DNA of 64,000 bases from JABDLO01 sp041749255 (GTDB taxonomy: Bacteria > Bacteroidota > Bacteroidia > Chitinophagales > Saprospiraceae): positions 62,001 to 126,000 of the forward strand of contig JBGTBR010000010.1 in the NCBI GenBank assembly GCA_041749255.1, written 5' to 3'. This document shows positions 1 through 9,630 of the stretch, one piece after another. Numbering within the stretch: position 1 is the first letter of the stretch; every line of letters starts with the position of its first letter. The notes beneath the pieces are model-generated. The model saw only the letters and a list, made by a program, of their open reading frames with translations, had not been told where the DNA came from and did no database searches. Both the position numbers and the translations under genes were made by a program.

Positions 1-1
1 T

Positions 2-142
2 TTAAGTTTGGGTTACGCATGCCCCAGAAAAGTTTTGATCAATAGCGATATAGAAGAATTGGAAATAGAAAATCCTAAAATTTTGTTCAACGCCAACACC
101 CCGGAAGAAAAAGACGAAATATTAAAAATGATGGGAAAATGA
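2..142 (+). CDS. C-terminal fragment of a MobA-like nucleotidyltransferase
   Basis: An open frame enters from the left edge and stops with TGA at 140-142, leaving 46 residues. The tail contains ILFNANTPEEKDEI, which resembles the conserved 'F-x-N-x-NTPED' end of molybdenum cofactor guanylyltransferase (MobA) and related sugar-nucleotide transferases. That family attaches GMP to molybdopterin in the cytoplasm. The catalytic N-terminal half lies outside the window, so the family is inferred from this one motif only. A noncoding gap of about 255 bases follows, with no clear hairpin or promoter. Confidence 0.5.
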   Translation, partial: LSLGYACPRKVLINSDIEELEIENPKILFNANTPEEKDEILKMMGK

Positions 143-398
143 GAACTTTTTACTTTAATTGAAATGGTACTAACTAATGCAATGATTGGATTTGGTTTAT
201 AATAAAATCAATTATTTAATCTTGTTTTTCAATTATTAATAAGGAAAAAGCATTTGCTGATGTTCATCTCATTTGAAAAACCCATTACTTTACCTTACAA
301 ATATTTAAAAACTATTTGTATCCTTGACTTTACAAATGCGAAAACTAAAACTCTATTTTTTATACAAAAAAACTCCATTATTAAATAAAAACCAAACT

Positions 399-3041
399 AT
401 GAAGAAGTCCTTCCTCTCCCTTTTCACGCTTGCACTTCTGATCCATATTATTCATTTATCTCATGCTCAAACGAATCTGGTTCCGGCTCGTTTCGCTTTT
501 GAAAGTGATTCTGGTTACAATAAAAACATACCTTCACCCCATGGTTATTTGGGTTACGAACTGGGCACCGACTTTACTTTGTATGCCTATGTTGAGCAAT
601 ACATTAAAGCATTAGCCGCCTCTTCTCCCAGGGTTAGTGTTCATCAGTACGGTTCCACCTATGAAGGGAGAAAACTGTATAGCCTTGTGGTTACCTCAGA
701 AGAAAATCAAAGGAATATTGACAAAATACTCGAAGTCAATCAAAAGATCGCTCACTCACAAAATCTCACTTCTGATGAAAAACAAGATATACTGGATTCC
801 CATCCTGTCACCATATCCTTTTCTTACAATATACATGGAAATGAAGCCTCGTCCACAGAAGCTGCCATGCAGGTTGCCTACCAGTTGGCTGCCTCCAATG
901 ACGACCAGAATATGGAAATTCTTAACAATTCTGTTATATTGATTTTCCCGTGCATCAATCCCGATGGTCGTGACCGATATGTCTATTGGTACAATAGTAT
1001 GCGAAGAAAAACTACCGGCATAGAACCGGCAGACCTCGAGCATCAGGAACCCTGGCCAAATGGGAGAACGAATCATTATTGGTTTGATTTGAATAGGGAC
1101 TGGGTTTGGGGTGTTCATCCTGAGTCACGGGGTCATACCACAGAATATATGAAATGGATGCCTCATCTTCACACCGACTATCACGAAATGGGATATAATG
1201 CCAATTATTTTACTGTCCCAGGCACTACGCCCCGAAATAAATTTTTACCCGATCAGCACGAACCATTGTCAGATACCATCGGACAAGCCAATGCAAAAGC
1301 TTTTGACACCCATAAAATCAATTACTTTACCCGGGAAGCTTTTGATTTCTTTTATCCGGGATACGGCTCCAGCTACCCCAGTGTTATGGGAGCCATAGGC
1401 ATGCTTACCGAACAAGGGGGCATTGGTGCAGGAGTGGCCATTGAAACAGATGATGGCACCACACTTACTTTCAGGCAACGCATATTTGATCATTATCTCA
1501 CCTCCTTTGCCACCATCAGAAAAGCGGTAGAACGGAGGAGGCATTTTTTAGATTACTCCATTGCAGCTCATAATCCGGTCAACAGTAAATCTAATGTAAC
1601 CGCATATATTTTATCTAACAACGGCGATCCTTTTTTAAAGGATGCCATTAGGGTCTTAACTCATCATAAAGTAGAGATCCATGTGGCAGAAAATGACTTT
1701 GCCATCCAGGCTAAGAATTTTCGAACCAATGAATCTTCGAGAACCAATGTAAAAAAGAATGACTACATTATATCAACTCAACAACCCAGGCATCTCCTCA
1801 TCAATAGTATTTTCAACAATACTATGGAAATCGAAGATTCTGTGATGTACGATATGTCTACCTGGTCATTACCCATGGCTTATAACCTGGAATGTTTTGA
1901 AACCACTGTTCCATTGACTGCGTCGTTAAAAAAATTAACCGAGTATAAACCAGTGACAGGCCAAGTAATACAATCCGGAGCAGGGTATGCGTATACCATG
2001 GACTGGAATCAACGATATGCCCCAAAGGCTTTATCTAAATTATGGGAAAAAGGATATCGGGTCAGATGTACAACAAAGCCTTTTTATGATGGAAATAAAT
2101 GGTACTCTGCCGGCACTTTGATCATATTGAAAGGAAGAAATCTGGAATACGCTGAAACCATTGACCAGGACATAGAAACCATTGCTAAGGATGCAGGAGT
2201 TATATTTACCGGTCATGATTCAGGCAGGATGAAGGATGGAATTGATCTGGCTTCCCGCGATAGCAGACCTTTAAAAAATCCAAAGGCAGCAATGCTGGTT
2301 GGGCCTCCCTTTAACTCTCTAACCAATGGCCAGATATACTTCCTGATGGATGTAGAAACTGAGTTTCCACTCGAACGTGTGCGAACAGACCTCCTGGAAC
2401 AAACCGCTATTCCAAAATTTGGTAGCAGATATGGTTTGGCTGACCTGAATCGCTATGATGTTTTGGTTCTGGCTGGAGGGGGAAATCAACTCAATGCACT
2501 TTTTGACGAGGAACATCAAAAAGTACTGAAAGACTGGATAGAGGCAGGAGGAACCCTCGTCGCTACTGAAACAGCTGCTTCATTTTTCACATCCAAAGCT
2601 TCGAAAATTTCAATGGTTGAGCTATCAACTCCACCTGCTGACAGCAGTTTAGCAGCCAAAATTGTGCGTTTTGAAGACAGGCAACAATATTTTGGTCAGA
2701 AGCGAACTCCCGGCACTGCTCTCCATGCCCGTGTGGACAATAGTCACCCTTTGGCTTTTGGTGTAAAAAGTGACCTGTATACCCTCAAATTTGGCGATGA
2801 TGCTTTACAGCCATCAGCAGCATTCCAGTCTGTAGGATTATATGCCGATGTAAACATGCTGGCCTCCGGATATCTTCCAACCCATTCCGAAAATCACCTC
2901 AAAGGCAAAGCTTTTGCCGGAGTCCAAAACATAGGTAGAGGGAAAGTAGTTTATCTTGTTGACAATACACAGTTCAGAATGTTTTGGTTAGGCCCAAGCA
3001 AAATGATGCAAAATGCTATTATGCTCATGCCTTCTATGTAA
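399..3041 (+). CDS. Exported M14-family zinc carboxypeptidase with C-terminal amidotransferase-like domain
   Basis: About 880 residues from the ATG at 399, which opens a clear signal peptide (MKKSFLSLFTLALLIHIIHL...); an in-frame start at 324 would put 25 unrelated residues before it. The M14 fold is shown by the zinc pair HGNE (H146, E149), NPDGR (187-191), DLNRDW (230-235), a histidine in the TDYHEMG motif (H262), and the likely catalytic Glu in MLTEQGG (E339). After the peptidase domain come several hundred residues with class-I-amidotransferase-like blocks (AMLVGPPFNS, YDVLVLAGGG, AGGTLVATE), as in the large Bacteroidota M14 proteins. It probably trims peptides in the periplasm or outside the cell. 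A paralogue with the same architecture lies at 49532-52102. The next gene starts about 90 bases downstream. Confidence 0.9.
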   Translation: MKKSFLSLFTLALLIHIIHLSHAQTNLVPARFAFESDSGYNKNIPSPHGYLGYELGTDFTLYAYVEQYIKALAASSPRVSVHQYGSTYEGRKLYSLVVTSEENQRNIDKILEVNQKIAHSQNLTSDEKQDILDSHPVTISFSYNIHGNEASSTEAAMQVAYQLAASNDDQNMEILNNSVILIFPCINPDGRDRYVYWYNSMRRKTTGIEPADLEHQEPWPNGRTNHYWFDLNRDWVWGVHPESRGHTTEYMKWMPHLHTDYHEMGYNANYFTVPGTTPRNKFLPDQHEPLSDTIGQANAKAFDTHKINYFTREAFDFFYPGYGSSYPSVMGAIGMLTEQGGIGAGVAIETDDGTTLTFRQRIFDHYLTSFATIRKAVERRRHFLDYSIAAHNPVNSKSNVTAYILSNNGDPFLKDAIRVLTHHKVEIHVAENDFAIQAKNFRTNESSRTNVKKNDYIISTQQPRHLLINSIFNNTMEIEDSVMYDMSTWSLPMAYNLECFETTVPLTASLKKLTEYKPVTGQVIQSGAGYAYTMDWNQRYAPKALSKLWEKGYRVRCTTKPFYDGNKWYSAGTLIILKGRNLEYAETIDQDIETIAKDAGVIFTGHDSGRMKDGIDLASRDSRPLKNPKAAMLVGPPFNSLTNGQIYFLMDVETEFPLERVRTDLLEQTAIPKFGSRYGLADLNRYDVLVLAGGGNQLNALFDEEHQKVLKDWIEAGGTLVATETAASFFTSKASKISMVELSTPPADSSLAAKIVRFEDRQQYFGQKRTPGTALHARVDNSHPLAFGVKSDLYTLKFGDDALQPSAAFQSVGLYADVNMLASGYLPTHSENHLKGKAFAGVQNIGRGKVVYLVDNTQFRMFWLGPSKMMQNAIMLMPSM

Positions 3042-3133
3042 CGCTTTGAATAGATCGATTAGGACTGCAATAGCATGCAAATAATGAAAAAGTGATAGAA
3101 GTGAATCCGATTTTTCAAACACAAAAAGCTGAC

Positions 3134-4156
3134 ATGGATCGAAATATGAATATCCGATCCAGAGCCTGGTTTATTTTAAGTTGCAGTGCAAAAATGGCAT
3201 TTGTTTTATTCATCATGCCATTTCTTTCTATCGATGGTGATGGACAAGATCATGTACCCATGTATTTTATCGAAGTATCATCCATGGATAAAAGTAAATA
3301 CACATTTGATACAGGTCCATTCATTATTAAAGAAAATGGAGAGGTGGTCATGGGTTCTAAATCAGACCAAAGTCTTGAACATGCTTTTGCTGCATGGAAA
3401 GATGATTTTAAGGCATTACCCGTTGAAAAACAAAATATATTGATCTATATCCACGGAATGTGGGGTCATAGATCGTGGTATCAAAATGATGTAATCAATG
3501 GGTACTACCAGGATGTTTTTAGCAGGGAAGATAACCCTTATGGAATGGTTATATCACTGGTTTGGCATTCAGGATTATCGTATTGGGAAAATGTAGATCA
3601 CGCTTATCAGGTCGGAAAATATTTTTCACAAGTATTGGTGGAGCTAAGGAATTGGCATCCATTGAGATTGGATGTACTGAGTCATTCTATGGGCAACAGA
3701 GTGTTTCAGGGCATATACTCAACTATTGAAGAAAAAGAATGCTACCCTCGTATTTTCCACAATCTGTACATGCAGGCTGCAGATCTTGAAGCGAATATTT
3801 TTGAAAAAGATCAGCCTCTTGACAGCATCATGTACGTAGCGGATAGTATACATATTTACGTTCATCAAAATGATCGTTCACTGGGAATGTCAAAATCAAT
3901 CAATAAGAATGACAGGCTGGGCTTGGATACCAGCCATATTCTTACTACTTTACATGAGAGGATTTGCGTTATAAATGTCTCGCTTATCGATGACAATGAA
4001 GGCATCGGCCCCACCTTATCCAACCACAGGTATTTTTACAGCAGTCCATCTGTGAGGAATGATATGATGATGCATATGACTGGTCAATATAATCTCAATA
4101 GAAAAACAACTCCGCATGATAGGTATTTTATTCTTCAGCCATTGGAATACGAGTAA
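3134..4156 (+). CDS. Alpha/beta hydrolase, DUF900-like, membrane-anchored or exported
   Basis: About 340 residues from the ATG at 3134; a GTG at 3092 and an ATG at 3146 are also possible starts. A hydrophobic N-terminal segment (WFILSC...MAFVLFIMPFL) suggests export or anchoring. The hydrolase core shows ILIYIHGMWG (strand and oxyanion turn) and the nucleophile elbow SHSMG, with Ser at about residue 185 from this start, followed by an Asp-rich middle and a late histidine region. This fits DUF900-type serine hydrolases, whose substrates are mostly unknown. It lies between the M14 peptidase and threonine synthase on the same strand, with gaps of about 90 and 39 bases. No specific substrate can be assigned. 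Confidence 0.7.
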   Translation: MDRNMNIRSRAWFILSCSAKMAFVLFIMPFLSIDGDGQDHVPMYFIEVSSMDKSKYTFDTGPFIIKENGEVVMGSKSDQSLEHAFAAWKDDFKALPVEKQNILIYIHGMWGHRSWYQNDVINGYYQDVFSREDNPYGMVISLVWHSGLSYWENVDHAYQVGKYFSQVLVELRNWHPLRLDVLSHSMGNRVFQGIYSTIEEKECYPRIFHNLYMQAADLEANIFEKDQPLDSIMYVADSIHIYVHQNDRSLGMSKSINKNDRLGLDTSHILTTLHERICVINVSLIDDNEGIGPTLSNHRYFYSSPSVRNDMMMHMTGQYNLNRKTTPHDRYFILQPLEYE

Positions 4157-4195
4157 AATGATTTGTTATACACTTTTTCATAGTTAATCTCATCC

Positions 4196-5365
4196 ATGAA
4201 TACCAATTCGAGATTTTTGTCGCTCCAATGTCATCTGACAGGAAAGAAGTATCCTATAGACACGCCTATCCGGTTTTGCCCGATATCTCAACAACCTTTG
4301 GTAGCCAACTACCAAATGGATAGACCAATATCAAAGGAAATATTACAGGGCAGACCGGCTGATATGTGGAGGTATAAAGAAATGCTTCCGGTATTGGAAG
4401 ACAAGTATATCATTTCATTGGGGGAAGGCATGACACCTTTACTCGAAGCCCAAAACCTGACACGAATATTGGGGATATCCAGGTTTCAAATTAAAGATGA
4501 AGGCAATAATCCTACAGGATCCTTTAAAGCACGCGGTTTATCAATGGCAGTGAGTAAAGCTGCAGAGTGGGGATTACAAGAATTTTGTGTGCCTACAGCT
4601 GGAAATGCCGGATCTGCATTAGCAGCTTATACAGCCAGATTAGGGGGAAAGGCGCATATATTTATGCCTGTAGCCACCCCGGATGTATTTCAAAAAGATT
4701 GTGAAATCATGGGAGCGAAAGTTCATAAAGTGGATGGCTCCATTAAAGATGCCGGTGCTGCCATGAGCAGACACCCATTGTATGCTGATTGGTGGGATGT
4801 AACGACTTTAAAAGAACCTTTTAGATTAGAAGGTAAGAAAACCATGGGCTATGAGATTGCTGAACAACTAAACTGGGTATTGCCAGATGTCATTATATAT
4901 CCTACAGGAGGTGGCACAGGATTGATAGGAATATGGAAAGCATTCCAGGAAATGTTGAAATTGGGATGGATAAAAGATATCACTACTAAAATGGTAGCGG
5001 TACAAACCAAGGTGTGTAATCCGGTTGTATTGGCCTATGAGAAGGGACTCGATTATACGGATACATATGAAAATCCGGGAATAACCATAGCCAATGGATT
5101 AAGGGTGCCAAAGCCATTTGGTGACCGCCTCATCATGAAAACAATAAAAGAAAGTAAAGGAATAGCCGTGCATGTCAGTGAGCAGGATATGGTTGAGGCT
5201 ATGTCGCTTTGTGCAGTAAAAGAAGGGCTGTTTTTGGCACCTGAAGGAGCCGCTGTTTTGAAAGCCGCACAAAACCTGGTAAAATCCGGCTTCATAAAAT
5301 CTACAGATCATGTCATTATGCTCAACACGGGATCACCATACAAATATATCGAAAACCTGGTCTGA
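4196..5365 (+). CDS. thrC: Threonine synthase
   Basis: 389 residues of a PLP-dependent fold-type II enzyme. The Schiff-base lysine lies in NPTGSFKARG (K111), the substrate phosphate loop is TAGNAGSALAAY, and the PLP phosphate loop is YPTGGGTGLIG. The N-terminal CHLTGKKY and a later Cys recall the short zinc-like lead of plant/archaeal-type threonine synthases rather than the long E. coli type. It converts O-phosphohomoserine to threonine in the cytoplasm. Cysteine synthase and threonine dehydratase share the fold, but the N-terminal block (SLGEGMTPLLEA) is typical of threonine synthase. It lies 39 bases after the hydrolase gene; no homoserine kinase is nearby. A 247-base gap follows. Confidence 0.88.
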   Translation: MNTNSRFLSLQCHLTGKKYPIDTPIRFCPISQQPLVANYQMDRPISKEILQGRPADMWRYKEMLPVLEDKYIISLGEGMTPLLEAQNLTRILGISRFQIKDEGNNPTGSFKARGLSMAVSKAAEWGLQEFCVPTAGNAGSALAAYTARLGGKAHIFMPVATPDVFQKDCEIMGAKVHKVDGSIKDAGAAMSRHPLYADWWDVTTLKEPFRLEGKKTMGYEIAEQLNWVLPDVIIYPTGGGTGLIGIWKAFQEMLKLGWIKDITTKMVAVQTKVCNPVVLAYEKGLDYTDTYENPGITIANGLRVPKPFGDRLIMKTIKESKGIAVHVSEQDMVEAMSLCAVKEGLFLAPEGAAVLKAAQNLVKSGFIKSTDHVIMLNTGSPYKYIENLV

Positions 5366-5612
5366 TCTAAGGAGCATTAAATTGCCATGTTTTTCCTTTG
5401 ATATGGATTCACACGTTATGTGTTAAGTTTTTTATAGAATAATGCTTCTGGATTAACAATAAAATAAGAAATTACTAAAGCAATAATCAATATTTTAGCT
5501 GAATATTTTAATTGATATTGAAACATAATTTTATAAAACGGTAATTCTGGTTAAACTCAGTAAAAAAATTGCACTCACATGTATCCCAGTATTTACCATA
5601 ATCCTAAATACA

Positions 5613-5978
5613 ATGAATAAAATAGTAACCCCTGTTTTGATGACCATCGTCGCTTTGACTTTTATTAGTTGTGTTCCCCAGCTACGATATCTGGGTGATG
5701 TAGGAGGGCGGCCTGGAGCCAGTGTTGATGTATTCTACGATGCCTTTGATATTAAAAATGAATATCGTGTTCTTGGAATCATTACCAATGTACCCAGTGG
5801 TGGCCTTCATACAATGGATGACATAAAAAATGCAATGGTTGAACATGCCAGAAAGGTAGGTGGAGATGCCATTTTATTTACCGGATTATACGCCAATAAT
5901 GCTTCGTCTACCACCATTGAAGGAAAAGTATTAAAATACACATTGCCTAGTGACAGGAATATGGATCAAATAAGGTGA
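5613..5978 (+). CDS. Small lipoprotein of unknown function
   Basis: 121 residues. The N-terminus is a lipoprotein signal (hydrophobic stretch ending LTFISC, acylated Cys about residue 20). The mature part has one short alpha/beta module, including VEHARKVGGDAILFTG, reminiscent of small secreted YbjQ-like or heavy-metal-binding-like domains, but I cannot name the family. The last 13 bases overlap the 3' end of the convergent ribA gene (5966-5978), so the two transcripts are antisense at their ends. An AT-rich gap of 247 bases precedes it. Confidence 0.6.
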   Translation: MNKIVTPVLMTIVALTFISCVPQLRYLGDVGGRPGASVDVFYDAFDIKNEYRVLGIITNVPSGGLHTMDDIKNAMVEHARKVGGDAILFTGLYANNASSTTIEGKVLKYTLPSDRNMDQIR

Positions 5979-6547
5979 CCCATTTGCAAACGTTTAACGT
6001 CGAGATAACTCTGGTTATCGGCCTGAGGAGTGATGACAATCGGAATCCTGCTTCGCAGTGTAATACTGGAATGCTCTACAGCTTCAATCTTATCAGGATT
6101 ATTTGTAATAAGGTCAATGATCTTAATCCCGAGGTCTTTTAAAATATAAACGGCCAAGGCATAATCTCTTTCGTCAGCCTGAAAACCCAAATGGAGATTG
6201 GCATCAATGGTATTCAATCCATTATCCTGCAAGTGATAGGCTTTTAATTTATTGATTAAGCCTATACCCCTACCCTCTTGACGAAGATAAATAAGGATGC
6301 CATTTTTCTTTTCAATGATCTTCATGGCCTGATGCAATTGTTCACCACAATCGCATCTTGTAGAACCAAAAATATCTCCCGTAAGACACTCTGAATGGAT
6401 ACGTACAGGGACAGGAGAAGAAAAATCAGCATTTCCATGAATAAGCACAATATGGGGTTGCTGATCGCTTATATTTTCGCTGTAGGCGATGATCTTGTAA
6501 GAACCAAATATGGTGGGGAGTTCGCTTTCGGCCTGTCTGTATATCAT
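5966..6547 (-). CDS. ribA: GTP cyclohydrolase II
   Basis: 193 residues, the usual length of a stand-alone RibA without the DHBP synthase domain. The zinc site C54-x10-C65-x-C67 is in ECLTGDIFGSTRCDCGEQL, the catalytic loop LRQEGRGIGL spans 89-97, and the GTP-binding TITNNPDK-like block is present as LITNNPDKIEA. It opens the imidazole ring of GTP and releases formate and pyrophosphate, the first step of riboflavin synthesis. No other rib gene is adjacent. Its 3' end overlaps the convergent lipoprotein gene by 13 bases. An ATG at 6547 fits the family N-terminus. Confidence 0.93.
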   Translation of the reverse strand: MIYRQAESELPTIFGSYKIIAYSENISDQQPHIVLIHGNADFSSPVPVRIHSECLTGDIFGSTRCDCGEQLHQAMKIIEKKNGILIYLRQEGRGIGLINKLKAYHLQDNGLNTIDANLHLGFQADERDYALAVYILKDLGIKIIDLITNNPDKIEAVEHSSITLRSRIPIVITPQADNQSYLDVKRLQMGHLI

Positions 6548-6708
6548 TTATGTCCGATTGTGGTGCAAAGGTAACATCTTCATTGTATTAATGTTTGGAA
6601 AAAAGATTTCATTGTAGCCTCGCTATGATAAAATATCTAATACTGATATATTTTGAGAGTATACACAATCCTATTCAGACTTGTATCCAATGAGCTATGA
6701 TTTAGTGA

Positions 6709-8139
6709 TTACCCTCTCAATAAGTTTAAAGTATAAACAATTTCATCTATTTCCCCAAAACCGGTTTGGTAGTTGGTAATACAGGCGCGCAGGCAGTCCA
6801 CCTTTCCTACCGGATAAACAGAAATCCAAATCCTTCCATCCTCCACTACCTTCTTACAAAAGTGGGCGATCCAACCCGGGTCGTTTTCCTTCTCTTCCAT
6901 TCCAAAACAAATAACTGGTAAAGGAGAAAGATTGTAAATTTTCCAACCTTCTCCAACGAGTCTTTCTCTCAGGTAATTTCCTCTATCGAAGTCTTTTTCG
7001 ATTTGACTGGCATACCCTTCCCAACCCAGTACCAATAAAGAAAGGTACAGTTTTAAACCAGTAAATCTTCTCGACCATTGTACAGAATGCCCATACGGAT
7101 CAACAACCTCTATACCCTGTGCATCTCTGGGCATATACTGATTGTTTGTACTAAAACTTTCTGTTAGAATTCCCGTGTGACGAGTTATGTACATACCAGC
7201 ACCCATAGGTACAGACAACCATTTATGTGCATCGACCGTAATAGAATCAGCCAGGCTTGTATCACCCAGGAGGTGCTTATACTTATCTGATATTGATACG
7301 GCTCCCGCCCATGCAGCATCGGCATGTAGCCATAAGTCATGGGTTTTACTTATCTCACAGATCTCCTCAATAGGATCTATCCCTCCCGATCCGGTTGTCC
7401 CCAGAGTCGCTACAACCATAAATGGTTTAAAACCCTCTCGAATATCTCTTTCAACGGTTTCTTTCAATTCTTCAACTATCATAGATTGGGTGTGATCTGA
7501 ACGTATACTTCTTACATTTTTTCTTCCTAATCCGACCATCGATGCCGCCTTTATAAAAGAGTGATGCGACTCTTCACTCACGTAAAACACCGGATCAGAA
7601 GATAAGCCCCTTGCTCCATACTCTTTCCATTCCGGAAATGCATAATTCAAGGCTGTAAGTAATGCAGTCAGATTGGCTTCAGCTCCCCCGCTGGTGAATA
7701 CTCCATCTGTATTATCTCTTTTATAACCCAGTTTCTCACCCAGGGATTGAATCAAATGGGTTTCAATTTCTGCAGGAAATGGAGCGTGGCTCCAGGCTGC
7801 CATTTGCGGATTGTATACTGCTGTCAAAAGATCGCCAAGTATGGACGGAAATGTTGTCCTCGGATTAAACAGTCCCATATACCTGGGGTGAGGAGTATGC
7901 ACCATGAAGTCGTTCATGGCACTTACAATAAAATCCACCGCATCAGAAATTTCCATCGGACCGTTGAAGTCATTGGATTGAGCCACAGTTTTGATCTCCT
8001 TTTGATTAAGGATAGGAGATACCCTAAGGTCTGAAGTGTTTGACAAATAACGCTCTATTAGAGGTATGATGTGTTCCCATGCCTGCATTCTGATTTTATG
8101 ACCCGGATCTGGTTCGGTGGTGAACTTTTGTTTTTGCAT
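6709..8139 (-). CDS. Group II PLP-dependent amino acid decarboxylase
   Basis: 476 residues. The PLP lysine is K306 in VDAHKW, D274 in LHADAAW pairs with the pyridine nitrogen, and the stacking histidine is in SEESHHS (192-193). The N-terminal HTPHPRYMGLFNPR and the TSGGAEAN phosphate loop are typical of the aromatic amino acid/glutamate/tyrosine decarboxylase superfamily. It removes CO2 from an amino acid to give an amine; the sequence alone does not settle the substrate (aromatic, aspartate or diaminobutyrate-like). The gene starts 3 bases after the stop of the S58 peptidase gene, so the two are surely cotranscribed, with the peptidase first. A 160-base AT-rich gap separates its end from ribA. 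Confidence 0.85.
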   Translation of the reverse strand: MQKQKFTTEPDPGHKIRMQAWEHIIPLIERYLSNTSDLRVSPILNQKEIKTVAQSNDFNGPMEISDAVDFIVSAMNDFMVHTPHPRYMGLFNPRTTFPSILGDLLTAVYNPQMAAWSHAPFPAEIETHLIQSLGEKLGYKRDNTDGVFTSGGAEANLTALLTALNYAFPEWKEYGARGLSSDPVFYVSEESHHSFIKAASMVGLGRKNVRSIRSDHTQSMIVEELKETVERDIREGFKPFMVVATLGTTGSGGIDPIEEICEISKTHDLWLHADAAWAGAVSISDKYKHLLGDTSLADSITVDAHKWLSVPMGAGMYITRHTGILTESFSTNNQYMPRDAQGIEVVDPYGHSVQWSRRFTGLKLYLSLLVLGWEGYASQIEKDFDRGNYLRERLVGEGWKIYNLSPLPVICFGMEEKENDPGWIAHFCKKVVEDGRIWISVYPVGKVDCLRACITNYQTGFGEIDEIVYTLNLLRG

Positions 8140-8142
8140 GAT

Positions 8143-9288
8143 TTATTTCTTATCCTGTTCAATCAGGCCATTTTCTTTTAATATGAGCATAACTTCTTCC
8201 ATGGGCAAGGCTTCAATGCTACCTCTTTGACCTGTCATGCTTCGGGCTGCTATCATACTATTCAGTATAGCTTCTTCTGTTGCTTCTATTACAGCAAGAA
8301 ACAAAGGAGACATTTCATCGTTTCTTAAATCTTGAAGAGACTGTACAGGTACAGTGCTGTTATGAGGTATTCTGTTATCCCTGTACGTAGAAAAGGCAAT
8401 AACGTAATCCCCGCTTCCATTGGAAGCAATGCCACCGGTTTTAGCCAGACCCAGCATGGCTCTTTTTGCCAGTCGATTGAGGTTTCTTGGTGATAATGGA
8501 GCGTCTGTGGCTACCACAATCATGCATGAACCGTCCGAAGACGAATATTTACTGACCGGCGAATTCAAGCCTGAAAGTTTTCCTACCATATTGACTCCAT
8601 TAATGGTGAGAACTCCTCCAAAATTGCTCTGCACAAGAACCCCAACCGTATAACCTCCCGCTCCTTTTGGGATCACTCTTGATGAGGTGCCAATTCCTCC
8701 TTTATATCCAAAGCATATTGTGCCTGTGCCAGCACCAACATTTCCTTCCACCACGTAGCCATGAGTTGCCTTCTCAATTGCTGACAAAACATCCATTTTT
8801 GTGACGTGCTGCCCTCTGATATCATTTAGAAAGCCATCGTTGGTCTCACCTACTACCGCATTAACCGAACGTACGTGACCCTCTGGATCATTATTGAGTG
8901 CATGTGCTATTAAGCCATCTATTCCCGCTGAAACACTCAATGTATTGGTAAGTATTATCGGGGTTTCCAGGTTTCCCAACTCTTCAATCTGCGTACTGCC
9001 AGCAAGTTTGCCAAATCCATTGCCAATGTAAACAGCGGCCGGGACTTTTTCAAAAAAAATATTGTCTTCGTGTGGGATGATAGCCGTAACTCCCGTCCTG
9101 ATATGATTTTCTTTGATCAGTGTGGTATGCCCTACTTTTACACCTTCCACATCAGTGATAGCATTATAGGTGCCAGGAGTCAAAATACCTGGCTTCACAC
9201 CATAATCTCTTAACCTTTTATCCTGAGAAATGCCATTCATAGAATTAAGAAGTAATAATGAGCATATAACAATCCATGTGAATTTCAT
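8143..9288 (-). CDS. Exported S58 (DmpA/BapA-type) self-processing aminopeptidase
   Basis: 381 residues with an N-terminal signal (MKFTWIVICSLLLLNSMNGIS). Family hallmarks are the LTPGTYNAITDVEGVKVGHTT opening (read as two blocks), GGIGTSSRVIP, and the precursor cleavage point Gly253-Ser254 in SDGSCMIVVATDAPL; Ser254 would become the N-terminal nucleophile of the beta chain. S58 enzymes are L-aminopeptidases/D-amidases/esterases, often acting on D- or beta-amino peptides. A signal peptide makes this copy periplasmic, whereas the classical DmpA is cytoplasmic. It is followed after 3 bases by a group II decarboxylase, suggesting release and later decarboxylation of an amino acid. Confidence 0.88.
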   Translation of the reverse strand: MKFTWIVICSLLLLNSMNGISQDKRLRDYGVKPGILTPGTYNAITDVEGVKVGHTTLIKENHIRTGVTAIIPHEDNIFFEKVPAAVYIGNGFGKLAGSTQIEELGNLETPIILTNTLSVSAGIDGLIAHALNNDPEGHVRSVNAVVGETNDGFLNDIRGQHVTKMDVLSAIEKATHGYVVEGNVGAGTGTICFGYKGGIGTSSRVIPKGAGGYTVGVLVQSNFGGVLTINGVNMVGKLSGLNSPVSKYSSSDGSCMIVVATDAPLSPRNLNRLAKRAMLGLAKTGGIASNGSGDYVIAFSTYRDNRIPHNSTVPVQSLQDLRNDEMSPLFLAVIEATEEAILNSMIAARSMTGQRGSIEALPMEEVMLILKENGLIEQDKK

Positions 9289-9363
9289 TCGGTAAGGAAT
9301 TAGATCGCAAAGTAAATGAATTATTCTTAAAGGTAATTATATGTAAGAAACTTCCTTTCTGCA

Positions 9364-9630
9364 TCAATCCTCAAACCAAATGATGTACCTGCACTCCGCA
9401 CAAGTATAACAATGTGCGCTTTTATTCGCCCAATCCAGGTTGAGAAATGTCATAATAGCCGTATTTAACTGAACCCTCCTTTTATAAAAAGTTCTATTTT
9501 CGCAAATGGGACAGGTAATTTTCTTGTCATTTACAATGACCTCAATGGCATCATTTTTCTTGCTTTTAAATATTGACATATTTTCATTTTTTGATGACTG
9601 CAAATAATATATTAATTCCCAAATGATCAA
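9364..9630 (-). CDS. Small zinc-ribbon protein of unknown function
   Basis: 88 residues from the ATG at 9630, or 71 from an internal ATG at 9579 (MSIFKSKK). Two Cys pairs, CPIC and CYTCAEC, are spaced about 35 residues apart and form a probable zinc ribbon; the rest is short beta-like sequence with no membrane segment. The start at 9630 overlaps the stop of the glycosyltransferase by four bases (ATGA), which favours translational coupling, but the extra 17 residues (WELIYYLQSSKNEN) look unconserved. No function can be assigned. Confidence 0.6.
   Translation of the reverse strand: MIIWELIYYLQSSKNENMSIFKSKKNDAIEVIVNDKKITCPICENRTFYKRRVQLNTAIMTFLNLDWANKSAHCYTCAECRYIIWFED

Noticed and set aside
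5400..5436. Terminator after thrC
   Set aside because: The ACAC/GTGT stem is only four pairs and separated from the T-run; too weak to call.
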